64,000 bases of DNA from positions 124,001 to 188,000 of the forward strand of contig JAQFVV010006425.1 of the NCBI GenBank assembly GCA_028023455.1. The letters are read 5' to 3'. The stretch comes from Epiperipatus broadwayi. Taxonomy: Eukaryota; Onychophora; Udeonychophora; Euonychophora; Peripatidae. The position numbers and the translations under genes were made by a program. Under the pieces are notes generated by a model. The model did not search any database. It was not told where the DNA came from and saw only the letters and a program-made list of their open reading frames with translations. Of this stretch, positions 13,031-24,469 are shown one piece after another. Each line of letters starts with the position of its first letter. Within the stretch, counting starts at the first letter, position 1.

Positions 13031-13351
13031 ACAAGTAACTTTTATTTTTTAAATGTTTAATATATGTTTTTTAAAAAAATAATGAGGAAAATATAGTAAG
13101 TAAAATGTTTACTGTCAGTTTGCATATAGCTCACAGGGGTTTTTCTGTACTTACATATTATCTCATCCAATTTGAGCTATTAAAATGTTATACTTACATC
13201 TATTAACTGAATATTAATATTTTATATATGAGGTTCAGCCTTTCATTCTAATTAGTTATAATGATTTCAGAATACCTTATAGTTGTTTTGAAATATGTTA
13301 GTATATATAAATGATGTTTTGTGGGTATATCAGCAAATGGTATGCTTATGT

Positions 13352-13449
13352 ATTGACAAGTATTGGTGGCCTAGCAGTTATCATAGCTGCCTTCCAAGCA
13401 GCTGGTCTGGGTTCGCTTCCCAGTCAACGCTTTGACATATGGAAAAAAA
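13352..13449 (+). mobile_element. tRNA-Gly(UCC)-derived SINE-like copy, near full length
   Basis: The body at 13360-13430 closely resembles animal tRNA-Gly(UCC). There is an anticodon arm GCTGC-CTTCCAA-GCAGC with a perfect 5-bp stem and anticodon TCC, a T arm CTGGGTTCGCTTCCCAG, and a 3' acceptor TCAACGC. The 5' acceptor is degraded (GTATTGG) and the A box has changes (CCTAGCAGTTATC). The body is followed by TTTGACATATGG and an A-tail, as in its two relatives. Nuclear tRNA genes do not carry such a shared tail, so it is called a SINE-like copy, although a tRNA pseudogene is the alternative. The frame at 13311-13493 simply reads through it. Confidence 0.82.
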
Positions 13450-13499
13450 AGCTAAAGTATTGGTATGATAATCCTGAATTTTGTGTTTACTAACAGTTA

Positions 13500-14049
13500 C
13501 TTTCCATATAACTCACTAGGGGTTTTCACTACTTTGTATTATTTTAGTAAATAAAATAAAGAATTCAACCATTTTAAAATAAAATTTTAAAACAAACATT
13601 TATTTAAATATATGACAATAGACAATATATGTGACATATATTTAAGTAAATGCCCTAAATCAACAATCCTAATTGAAATAAGTACCTTTTTTATGTTGTC
13701 TTTTAGGCAGCTTTATTTCTTACTATAAAAAAAAATCACTTCTATATGATGAAGATAGTTAAATTCTTTATCAAATAGAGTAAAATGTTATGAAATTCCG
13801 ACATAAACTTTGAAATAATTTTTCAAAATGGATTTCAAAATTGTAAAAAAGTTGCAATTGTATAAGTAAATTCTTATGATTATTGCTAACACACACAGAG
13901 AGACATATATAAGTAATTACAAAAAAATTAAGTTGTACATGGCCGTGACTTAATTTAATAAACTTATATTACAAAATTTATAGAATGAGCTTTAATAGCT
14001 CTTAACAAGCTTCTCCAAATATCCCTATCCCCAGATTGGTTTCTAACTT
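13500..14049. other. AT-rich stretch ending in an FB repeat fragment
   Basis: Nothing is recognised until about 13980. From there GAGCTTTAATAGCTCTTAACAAGC, followed by a CCCCAGATTGGTTTC-like block, matches the edge of the FB repeat family. Confidence 0.5.
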
Positions 14050-14690
<641 letters not shown>

Positions 14691-15019
14691 TTGAGTCAGG
14701 TAATTTTTATAAGAAGATAAAAAATTGAACACTTTTAAAACATATTTATCATTATGCATACATTGATGTAAACACCATACTTATTTATTCAAACCCTTAT
14801 ACATACATTGATGTAAATATATTTATTTATTCAAAATTGATTCATTAATAAATAATTTATCAGACAATAACATTTATAAATAATTCAATCAATTGCTCTT
14901 ATCGTAAATTATTTTTCTATAAAAATAAACCAATAAGAAAAACATACTGATGACTAATATACACAAGTAAATAAAATTGAATGATTTCTGAAAGAAAAAC
15001 ATAATCAGAGATTGTTTAT

Positions 15020-15051
15020 AAAGAAATCTAATTTAATATCTATTATTTATT

Positions 15052-15112
<61 letters not shown>

Positions 15113-15122
15113 TTAGATATAT
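15020..15122. repeat. (AT)n microsatellite inside a short inverted repeat
   Basis: About 50 bp of alternating AT (15057-15107) is bracketed by AAATCTAATTTAATAT on the left (from about 15026) and ATATTAAATTAGAT on the right, which are reverse complements. The whole could extrude as a cruciform. It directly precedes the gag-like remnant. Confidence 0.8.
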
Positions 15123-16160
15123 TTACCAGGATACTCCTCGACGAATTGGCACAGGTGAGAGAGGGACACAGGGCTCTTCAATGGAAACTGGAAGAATACT
15201 GCTCAGAAAAAAAAAAAAAAAATGAGCGAATGCCAAGATCAAACTGAGCCAAAATCAATACAATACCTGGACAATGAAGTCCTGATACCGAAAACAGAAG
15301 CTGACGATATTAACAGTATTAACGAGGCAGTGGACCTAAACCAAAGATGTCAGACCCCTAATGATGATCTACCACCTCATCAAGTGCACAGTAGTGGGAT
15401 AAATACAACCCACAGGACCTTAATTCCAGACATCGGGGTTTAAACCCAACTTGCAAAGATAATAACCATTAAAATATTTTGAGGAAAAATAGGAGAAAAC
15501 CCCCACCCACACCTGGATAGCCTGCGGGATTCTTTCAATTTTATAAAATGGATCCACATGAACAGACTGTCATCGCGAGCCATCATTTATATGGCTATGC
15601 AAAAGATTGGTGGGGCATGTTGGCGAAAAAACCGAGCAACTTTGCAAATTGTGGTAGCATGTTGTTAAAATATTATTGGAGTGAGGATCGGCAGAGTGGG
15701 ATTCTAAATACCATTTTCCAGGAGAAGTACAGAGCGATCAAGGAAACACACACGCAATTTTTTGTTCATCAGGTCAATCGCCTTCGATCACTTAGCACGT
15801 TTGCATTTTCTGATACTCATACATACCATTAACAGAATATGCTGTTACTGATACAACAACTGATGGCAGGCAGCAGAATCAAAGAGGGGGAGGAACTGGC
15901 CAAATTCTTAACCACTCTGGATTTCAGTCCTTGGGTTAAAGAACCGCCAGACAAGGTAAAGAGGCCTGATATTCCAAGACTGCAGTCAACAAATTATAAA
16001 GGCAGTTATTACCCACCAGACCCAGGATTATAGTTTTTTTTTTTTTTAAAAAAAAAAAGGAATGGACTTGTCACAGGATAAATGAGAAAGGAGATCAGAT
16101 AAACCAATGTTAAACTATTAAAATGTTAAATAAAAATTGGTGAAGGGGGAGATAATAGAA
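15123..16160 (+). pseudogene. Broken gag-type region of an LTR retrotransposon, 5'-truncated
   Basis: Three open pieces lie in order. The piece at 15222-15443 is a charged N-terminal part following an A16 run. The piece at 15548-15832 contains LYGYAKDWWGML, resembling the conserved helical core of retrotransposon Gag, where a hydrophobic helix precedes a tryptophan pair. The piece at 15839-16033 is in the same frame as the second and separated from it by one TAA at 15830. A stop also lies just upstream of 15548, and the first piece ends early, so the gene is inactive. No protease, reverse transcriptase or integrase follows. GAAGGGGGAGAT at 16142-16153 looks like a polypurine tract before a 3' LTR. 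The base composition is clearly richer in G and C than the surroundings, which fits a later insertion. Family assignment beyond Gag-like is not possible by eye. Confidence 0.65.
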
Positions 16161-16162
16161 AG

Positions 16163-16551
16163 TGTTCACTAGATAGTAGATTTATTAATATGATCCGGGT
16201 ATATAATTCAGTTTTGTTCCATCATTATATTTATATACTGTACATTTTATCTTGTAAATTTTTTTTATGCATGCTTCATAGGTGGACACCTGTTGTAAGA
16301 TCTTTTTTTTTACAATTTTTTTTGTTCCGTCACTGAGGGAATGTGAAACAGTAAGATCTACTTTGCAGATCTTCGTTTCACCTTTCTCACCTATTTCCTA
16401 CCCTCATACTTTAGTTTGAAGTGTGTCTGCAATGCACTTATATACCGAAAATCCCACCCAATTTTAAACCATGAGTACAACGCTCATGTTATATATAAGT
16501 ATAACTCATTCCCAAATAAATAAAATATTATGGATTATGTGTATGTTCACA
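16163..16551 (+). mobile_element. Candidate 3' LTR of the gag-type element
   Basis: The segment starts TGTTCACTAG shortly after the polypurine tract and ends GTATGTTCACA, giving TG...CA ends. It contains a hairpin GTGAAACAGTAAGATCT...AGATCTTCGTTTCAC at 16346-16382 and AATAAATAAA near the end, which could serve as a polyadenylation signal. A related hairpin and flanking sequence lie at 45226-45440. No matching 5' LTR was found, because the upstream end is lost at the (AT)n tract, so the boundaries are tentative. Confidence 0.45.
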
Positions 16552-17300
16552 TAATTTAGATTTATTTAAAGGTAGGTTATATAGGTCATAATTTTGCACA
16601 CACTGTGATATGTATTTTAAAACTTATGTCAAAATTATAAATTGTTAGTTAAAATTATTTTGTTTGAATCTATTTACAAAAATGTATTACAGTTGTAATG
16701 TATTTTTGATTTAAAATAAAATTCATATTCGTTTAGTAAATAGATTCAAATATTGCAATTTAAAAGTAAAATAATTTTCTTTTGAATTTAAAATCATGCC
16801 ATATATTTCTGTTAAAATAAATGAGGGCTGGTAGGAACAATAGTTTTAATTATTATCTAAAAATATACAGCAGATGTCCACTTAAGCTTTTCTTTCAATC
16901 AGTAAAAGTAATTTTAATTAAATCAAGTTTATAATTTGAATGTCGACAAGGAAATTAACAATAGAAATTAATTAAAATTTTGTTGAATTTCTTTAGACAT
17001 TTGGATAGGATTAATTACAGTTGATAAGTAAGCAAAGTCTGATATATTTTTGTAATGCTCCAGGGCAGTTGTATTGTTCAAGTCCACTATAAAAAGGAGG
17101 GTTTTCTTTTGTTCTTCCATTCTGGTGATTTCAAATGAAAATGATTCTAGTGATTTGCTAATGAAATGCTTCTAGTGAAATTATTCTAGTAAAAATATTC
17201 TTCGATCAAGATTTCAAAAGAATATTTTCTTGAGATTTTAGCTACGTGCCTGAAAACTTAAATTTGAAGCCGAGTTTTCATCTCCAAATTAATTGACCAT
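16552..17300. other. AT-rich non-coding stretch, nothing recognised
   Basis: No gene, RNA or repeat boundary recognised. Confidence 0.5.
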
Positions 17301-17321
17301 ATTTACAGTTTCACCTATGAA

Positions 17322-17591
17322 TCACCCAATCTTCAAAATTGCTAACCTTGAAATGATGGAGTAGAGTGGCAAGAAGGTTATTTTCCTCTTGGGAATGGCT
17401 GGCCACTGCTCTAGACCATCGGAAGCTATCACATAAGGAACCCCAGAACTGCTGCTGCTGCCAAAAATATGAACAATTCCAGATTTTGCTGCTGAAGTGT
17501 ATAAAACCTGCTGACCATCAATATACCTACTAATGCTTCTCCAGAGGTAACCCAAATTAACCAAAGAACTCTTGTGATTCCTAACAAACAT
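17322..17591 (-). CDS. Unrecognised open reading frame, 89 residues
   Basis: The frame is richer in G and C than the surroundings and encodes a mixed, non-repetitive protein with a serine run (GSSSSSG, about residues 44-50). There is no signal peptide, membrane helix or recognisable domain. It starts at an ATG but has no clear splice sites or poly(A) signal that would mark it as an exon. It could be a fragment of a host exon or of a decayed transposon. I do not recognise it and the call rests only on composition. Confidence 0.2.
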   Translation of the reverse strand: MFVRNHKSSLVNLGYLWRSISRYIDGQQVLYTSAAKSGIVHIFGSSSSSGVPYVIASDGLEQWPAIPKRKITFLPLYSIISRLAILKIG

Positions 17592-17599
17592 GCTATAGC

Positions 17600-19190
17600 T
17601 ATTTTAAATTGTTTTCTTTTATTTCATTTCACTTTATTATGTATGCCTCTAATGTGTTCTAATATAATCAACAGTTTTGCTCTCTGTCCTTGGGTTAATA
17701 TTTTCTATTTATTAATCTTTCCTTTATTTTATTATGATAATGTGTCAGAATAGTCTTTGACTGAGTGAATTATTCCCTTTGTTGAAAGTAAGATGCCATT
17801 AGTAAGGCATATTTTAAATTTATAAATAATTCCCAATTTTATTATCTTGCAAATCATTCGTTCGAGGGCTATTCTAATCTTCTTTAATATATATAATAAT
17901 CAAACAGCTTAAAATCTACATTTTATTGACTTTAACCTAATATGAGAGTATGTGTGAGGTCAATGATTAAAATGCACCACAAATGCATGATTGTGTAAAT
18001 AAATCTATACTTTTTAAACCCGCAAGCATGCATTTTTCTATTTTTAAATACTGTATTGTACTTTAATTTCAAAGTTCGTCTTTGACATCGAGAATGTGTG
18101 GACCCTTGTAAATGAATTTCTGGGAATTTGATTGGGCATTCTTCCCAATCTAAGTGAATTCATCTTGTATGTTTTATATACAATAGTCTAGTATTGCTGG
18201 TAAATGAATTGGTTGTTGAGACCGCTTTGTTTTTCTTTCCAAGGATTTTAAATGGCCAAGTCCGTTCCCTTTTTGTCTCCTGTGGTTCCCAGGCAGAGTG
18301 TGTACTCAAATGTCACACCTGGGAATTAGATGCAGCCATCACCCAGCCACTAAGTTGTGGATGAGTTCAAACTTCGGCTGACCATGACAACACATTCCTA
18401 TGAGTCAGCGGCAAGATGCCCTCCATAGTCATTTCAAATATTCACTTGTTTTATTTATATATTTATTTTTACAAAGCATCCGTGATTTAAATGTATCACA
18501 ACCTCCATCCTTTAATAAATTCATTATTAGCAATACCAACCTCCCCTCTGCTTTAATTATTATTTTAAAGAAATATCTTGATCACATTCCCACTTTATTG
18601 CTTATTAAGCTTTTGTCCATGCTATTCTCAAAATCAATAAATATTCTATAACACTTAATTTTCAAATATTTTATTAAACTTTTATAATTACTCAAAGCAC
18701 CTCGCACATGTTCCCATCTCTTTTAAGCACATTATCATAATACTATTAGCCTGAGGGATAGAATATATTTTCTTTAAAACCTTTTTGTCATTTAATGGAA
18801 TGTAATGCCAACAATTATTTAGTAGGCGTCCCTGTCTCATATAAGCAGACAGTGGCATTATATATATATATATATATAAATCTTTGAAATCATTTAAAAC
18901 TAAATTTGATATTTTATTTTATTGTTTCCTATCACTGTCTCGGTCTATATATCTATTTTCTACATTTCTTTTGTACATCCATAGACGTTAATTAGCAACC
19001 CAAACTTATTTTAGTATAATCTCTTTGTTTCTCCCTGACCATCAGGCACCGGTAAAAGGTTATACTAGTAGTAGCATCAGATGCATTATCACAGAGGTGG
19101 CACTGTGAAATTTGGACTTTAGATTCGAACTTAGTATATCTAGAAGGCAACCCCTCCTAGAATGTTCAGTTTCATGTTTGTGGTTTGAAT
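17600..19190. other. Intergenic stretch with a few GC-richer blocks
   Basis: No gene is recognised. About 18230-18420 is less AT-rich and might be an old repeat fragment. A short (TA)n run lies at about 18860-18878. The open frame at 18400-18651 has no recognisable domain. Confidence 0.4.
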
Positions 19191-19197
19191 TCTGCAG

Positions 19198-21755
19198 TGT
19201 GTTAGCGAGATAGATGATTCTGACTGTTACATAGGATTTGAATTAGTTACTAATCAGTCACAAACACAAATTAATTGTGTGACTTCTGTTAATCATATTG
19301 TGTCAGATATTTCTACATCGGATATGATTCCAATTGATACTGATCAATGATTTATATCATCTTAACATTCATTAGATTGTGCTGAAATGTTACCATCTGT
19401 TCTTAATAGTGATGCTGGTTTAGCATTGGTTCATAGAGTTACAGATTCTTCTGAATGCACTAACAATATTTTAGTTTCTGGAAATACAAACACTAATAAA
19501 TCTAATTTAAATATTTATAGCAATGACTTTTTATGTTTAGCTAATAAGGAAAACAATGTGATTAATCTAACTAACATTAATCTTAGTGAGGCAGAATGTT
19601 CACTCTTAAATAATAGTTTATCTTTTTGCCCTACAGTTCAGTCAATTTATCAAAAAAATGAATTTAAAATTCATCGGGATTTAGATAATTTTTCAAGGAG
19701 ACTTATATTAAGATAATTTTTTGGAAACCAAGAATGTGATACTATTGGGAAATTAAAATCTGATTGTACACTGCCACTTCAAAGGAATGTGTTATTAGAT
19801 ACATACATTGATAATGTATATCAAGATATTATTAATGAAATTAGACTTAAACAACATAGTAAGTATAGGAGTAATTTAACATTGAAAGAGATGAATGCAT
19901 TACACAATTTAATGAAAAGACAGGATATTATTATAAAACCAGCTGACAAAGATGGATCAATAGTAATTATGAATAAAGATGATTATGTTAAAAAAGCTCT
20001 GGAGCTTTTAGATGATAAAATTATTTATGAGCCTATTTCACAAACCACTATAAATTCATTATTCAAGGGTATACTTTATAGTTTAAAAATATGACAGCTA
20101 GGGGTCTTATAAATAATAATGTATATAACTTTTTAGTACCAACCAAAATTCATCCTAGTAGTTTTTATATTTTGCCAAAGATTCACAAAACAAGTTGTCC
20201 AGGCAGACCTATTGTAGCTAGTTTTGGTAGTCCTACAGAAAATATTTCAGCATATGTTGATAATGTTATTAAATTTATTTCACCATCATTTAATTCTTAT
20301 GTTAAAGATACTACTCATTTTCTTTGTGTGTTAGAAAATATTAAATCTGAATTACCAGATGCTTGGTTTTTGGTTACTTTGGATATTGTATCACTATACA
20401 CAAATATGCCTCATGATGATGGAGTTGAGGCTATTAAATGTGCTTTACAAGATAGAAAGTATGATCATGGTCTTATTACTACTATGGTTGAATTAATATA
20501 TTTGGTTTTAAGAAATATTTTTTTTATTTTTGATTCTAGATACTATTTTCAAAAACAAGGTACTGCAATGGATACAAAGATGGCACAAAGTTATGTGAAT
20601 ATTTTTATGTCAAAACTAGAATCCTCTATACTTGATAATGCTAGGCTGAAACCTCATACTTGGCTTAGATATATAGACAACATTTTCATGATATGGCCAC
20701 ATAATGAAGTTGAACTTCATAATTTTTTAAGTTATTTAAATAATTTTAATAAAAATATTAATTTCACAATGAACTTTTCAAAATCAATTGCTCATTTCTT
20801 GATGTTGAAGTTATTTACACTGATAGAGTTTTTACTACTACTGTATATAGGAAACCAACTGATAATAACCGCTATCTACATTTTTATAGTAACCATCCTA
20901 AACATTTAAAGGCTTATATTCCTTATAGTCAATTTTTAAGAATGAAGAGGATTTGTAATGATGAGAAATTTCTTCAACAAAATAAGAGTATTTTATATAA
21001 TAGATTGGTCAATATGAGGTATCCTAAGACATTGTTGGATAATGCAGTAAGGAGAACTTCTTTAATTGATAGAAAGAAACTTCTTTTATCTAAAAATAAT
21101 AAAAAACAATTGGATGTTCCACCATTGGTTCTTACTTTTAATAGAGATTTACCTAATATTAACCGGATATTGGTGAAACATTTTAACATATTACACTCCA
21201 CAGATTATTTAAAATCTATGTTTTCTGATCTACCTAAGGTTGTATATCGAAAAGATAGATCACTTAAAGATATACTTGTCAAAACAAATTTTATTAGTAG
21301 TTCTGTACAGGAAAAAAGATGTTCTCCATGTAAGGATAAAAGATGTTTTACATGTAAACATATTGTTGTGACAAAAGTGGTCTTTAGTACTAAGAATCGT
21401 AATTTTAAATGGTATATTCCTAATTACGTTACATGTAAAAGTGTTAATTTGATAGAGTGTAGTAGATGTTTAAGCCAGTATATAGGTGAGTCAGCAAATA
21501 GTTTACATGTCAGAATGACTAATCATAGATTTGACATTTTGCATAAGAATGAAGATAGACCGGTTTCAAAACACTAATTTACCAAATCATTCAATTGATG
21601 ATTTAAGAGTAGTAAATCTTCAGGAAGGTTTTTCTTCTACAAGGGAGAGGAAACAAAAGGAGAGTTTTTTTATTTTTAAATTCAAGACCTTAGAACCACA
21701 TGGATTGAATTTGAACATTGGAACTATTACATCTCTGGGTTACCTGGTCTCCTAA
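19198..21755 (+). pseudogene. Penelope-like element reverse transcriptase with GIY-YIG endonuclease, broken
   Basis: This is the coding region of a Penelope-like retroelement, which normally makes one protein that reverse-transcribes its RNA and cuts target DNA. The RT signatures appear in order: ADKDGS near 19942, FYILPKIHK near 20163, TLDIVSLYTNMPHDDG near 20376, and the catalytic box at 20670-20681. That box reads YIDN where the family has YIDD, so one catalytic aspartate is lost. Further on there is a Cys-rich motif CSPCKDKRCFTC (about 21320-21355) and the endonuclease block ECSRCLSQYIGES (YIGE at 21479-21490). The frame is interrupted by stops at 19348, 19363 and 19714. Frameshifts are inferred near 20085, 20800 and 21575, because each family motif continues in another frame. 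The element is therefore dead. AT-rich codon use matches the surroundings. Confidence 0.93.
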
Positions 21756-22340
21756 ATAATTTTTATATGTGAGTTTTTTATGTGAAAGTTTTTTATGTGA
21801 AAATTGTCTTATATGAGATTTTTTTATGTAAAGATTGGTTATATGGATGTTTAATATCTGTGTTTAATTGGTATGTAAATAAATAATTAATTATTATAAA
21901 TTATTGTACTTTGCACTAACTATAATTTTTGATTAAAATGTATAAGTATTTTAGTTTTTAATGAATATTAATGTGAGCACAGCTATTTTTTGTAGGTGAC
22001 TATAGTCTAATTTTTGTATGTATGCGCATATGTATATTTTAATTTTGGATTATTTATTTATTTTTTATTTATTTATTTATTTTTATTTCAATTTAAATAG
22101 AATTTAAGTTTCATTAAATGTAGTTTTTTGTTTTGTTTGAATATTGTCATTGATTGGGTAAATATTTTGTGTTAGATTTTGTGACCAATCAGGGAGGGTT
22201 TGTTAAATTTATAATCTTTTATCAAATCTGTAATTTTTGATTATCGCCATTTTACTGTGTATTTTTTTTTCTTTCTGATGAAAACCAGTCCTCTGGTTGA
22301 AATATAATATTATTTCTTGGATTTATAAATGTTTTTTTGT
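21756..22340 (+). mobile_element. 3' non-coding end of the Penelope-like element
   Basis: AT-rich sequence follows the last coding piece and ends in a conserved-looking block CTGATGA-stem-GAAA near 22275-22302. The element appears to stop at about 22340, where an (AT)n tract and the neighbouring LTR element begin. No upstream direct copy of this end was found, so a pseudo-LTR arrangement cannot be shown. Confidence 0.6.
22275..22320 (+). ncRNA. Hammerhead-ribozyme-like core at the Penelope 3' end
   Basis: CTGATGA (22275-22281) is followed by a 6-bp hairpin AACCAG-TCCT-CTGGTT (22283-22298) and then GAAA (22299-22302). This is the order of the hammerhead core: CUGAUGA, stem II, GAAA. A one-base bulge (A) separates the core from stem II. 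A short AT stem III of about 3 bp can be drawn from ATATAATAT, but a convincing stem I is not visible. Penelope-like elements are known to carry hammerhead ribozymes in their terminal repeats, so the location supports the reading. This copy is probably degraded. Confidence 0.5.
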
Positions 22341-22341
22341 T

Positions 22342-22354
22342 TATATATATATAT
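22342..22354. repeat. (AT)n tract, left target flank of the tandem LTR element
   Basis: A short alternating TA run ends exactly where the first LTR begins. The matching run on the other side is at 27936-27955, consistent with insertion into one AT microsatellite. Confidence 0.8.
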
Positions 22355-23723
22355 TATAATGTTTTTCGTTTTGCTAGGCCTTTACACGCTAATATAAACT
22401 GCGCGTGAGTTGATCAAGCTATGTCAAAAAAGAAGAAAGTTGTATTTCTATTCTAAAAACACAGCTATTTTTCCTGATCAACTTCAGCCTATTAATTGTT
22501 ACGAATTGTGCTATTGACAAAATCAACTTTTAATTTTATTTAATATGGGTGCCAGAATTCCTAAGAATCCGCTGAAATATGTCGCCAGCACCTCTCGCAA
22601 GTTGTAAAACAAAAAAAAATAAAAAAATTTTTATTATATTTTTTTTTTAAGGGGCGGTAATTCTACCGTAATGAGAATTAATGATTTTTATGATTATTAG
22701 TCCTGGGCGTATTGAAACATATTGGCAAAGGTAACTTACATTTAAATCTTATTACACTAAAAATAAATTTAATAATAAAAAATAATAACTATTATTAATA
22801 ACGCACAAATGAGAATTGATATTAGAAATATTTTTAATTTTGACAAACTAAAATACTTCATGTTAAGTAGCTAATTAATACCTTGGAGAGAACACATTTA
22901 ATTCAGGTGGGAAATATCCAGAAAATATAAATATCAGTTAAAATAAACAAAAAGTTCTTGGTTAAATAAGAGTCTCTCATATAGAAAAATTAAAGTCACT
23001 ATCGGGATTCTTTTATACGTATATTTTTACGAGTAGTTTTAAATAGTTAACTTTGTCACAATCAGGATAATTATTCTTACTGGTAAGTTTCATGAATTCA
23101 GTAGTAGATAACTATGCATAGTTTTTTGGTTATAATGAGCTCGGCCTTTGGTTATTGCTTGATCTTGTGGTCCATTTCCCAGTCAGTCACGAAGGCTTTT
23201 CCTGGTGTACATCATTAGGTCCGATGTCTTCAGAAGCTCCGGTTCATTACGACATGCCGAATTCCTTCAGCGAAGAGCGATCTTGGATATATTAATGTTA
23301 TCCAAGACCAACTAGAGAAACAAAACGAACAAGACGTTCCTTCAACCGGATCCCTCCTTTTTATATCCAGTTTTTAGGACTTCAGCGCATGCTAGTACCA
23401 TGCCTTTTTAATCTTATCCAGTCTTTATAAATTTTATGTAATAAAGTCTTTATTTTCTTCAAGTTTTCGGCCATCTTTAATTAATTTGAGTATTTCTACT
23501 TTCAGCTTATCTTTTTTACTTGCTTTTGGAATTCTTTTGTTCTCTCCAATTACTTTTATTACTAATCACATAAAAAAAAAATAAGAAGAATAATTCAACC
23601 CTCATTGTACGTTTTTTTTTTTAAAAAAAAAATTACTCAACAAAATTTTAAATCCACTTTTATCTTTTAGTTTTTTTTTACCCAATGCCAATATATTTGT
23701 AATGTATATAAATAAATGTTACA
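22355..23723 (-). repeat. LTR copy 1 (3' LTR in the inferred orientation)
   Basis: This copy lies directly against the left (AT)n flank. It shares with the other copies the blocks GGGTGCCAGAATTCC and GTAATTCTACCGTAATGAG. It ends CAAATAAATGTTACA-like at 23723. It is otherwise collinear with LTR copy 2. Confidence 0.85.
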
Positions 23724-23950
23724 ATACCACCAGTGCCAGGAGATGAGAATAAAATAGGGGTTTACACTAATTTTATTCTTAAGTTTTTAAATTCATATTC
23801 ATATTTTTTTTTTCTGTAGTAGCGTGCTGATATATTGTGTAGACTCATTCACAAGCGACGTTCAGCTTTAACGCCCACTTTTAGGTCTAACATGGCGGGA
23901 ATGGAAAATATTTCAACATTCATCTGTGTCCTATCTGCTTTAGTGTAATA

Positions 23951-24268
23951 TTAACGATAAGAAGCCCAAGTTATAAGCACAAATGAGCATTGCTCATCGT
24001 TCTGAGTCTTACAGGCTCGTGGCAACTTGGTCCAACTTGATCCACCTTCCCCTTTATTGGGATCTCTGCTAGAAATAGTCTGACAAGCATTTAAAGATGG
24101 TCTTACGTTCATATACTGTGGATAAGGACTTGGGGCTATGTTATTCCCCTCTTCAGTAACCGCCAACCCGGTCAAATACTTGTGACTTACGTCTACATCA
24201 GCCACGATCGTGTTTTTAGACATATATAAAAAAAATATACATACATATTTTTTTTTTCTGGAAGTCAT
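23951..24268 (-). CDS. Small unknown ORF in the internal region, 105 residues
   Basis: This is the only sizeable frame in the internal region, and it lies in the inferred sense orientation of the element. The product starts with a basic stretch (SRKKK), has a short hydrophobic patch and then a polar, fairly GC-rich body containing the stretch SSRDPNKGEGGSSW. No Gag, zinc-knuckle, protease or polymerase motif is seen. In the second internal copy (about 26065-26383) a substitution creates TAG in the middle of the frame (GGGTTGG becomes GGGTAGG on the minus strand), so only this copy is open. It may be a captured host fragment or a random frame. Confidence 0.3.
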   Translation of the reverse strand: MTSRKKKYVCIFFLYMSKNTIVADVDVSHKYLTGLAVTEEGNNIAPSPYPQYMNVRPSLNACQTISSRDPNKGEGGSSWTKLPRACKTQNDEQCSFVLITWASYR

Positions 24269-24450
24269 ATTAAAAAAATATCTTCTTTCATATTTTAATA
24301 ATCAGGGTTTAATTAGTTAGTTTTTTTTTTATAATTTTTTCTTTTTTCAAAAAAATCATAATTTATTTTCAGGCTGTGAGTTTCTTTGAGTCATCATTGT
24401 AATGTTCTTTATCATTACAACTCATCTCAGGTTGTAGTTGTTAAATCGAA

Positions 24451-24468
24451 GCCTGAGTTGGGTCGCCA
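24451..24468 (-). other. tRNA primer-binding-site-like sequence, copy 1
   Basis: On the minus strand TGGCGACCCAACTCAGGC begins one base after the end of LTR copy 2. LTR retrotransposons typically start minus-strand synthesis from a tRNA 3' end here, and the site begins with TGG, the complement of tRNA CCA. The matching tRNA is not identified. The second copy at 26565-26582 differs at two bases (TGGCAACC and CGGGC). Confidence 0.6.
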
Positions 24469-24469
24469 T

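Larger units (their letters stand above)
23724..24469 (-). repeat. Internal region 1 of the tandem LTR element
   Basis: A 746-bp region between LTR 1 and LTR 2. It carries the 105-residue minus-strand frame at 23951-24268 and a primer-site-like sequence at 24451-24468. No retroviral-type protein domain is recognisable. Confidence 0.85.
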
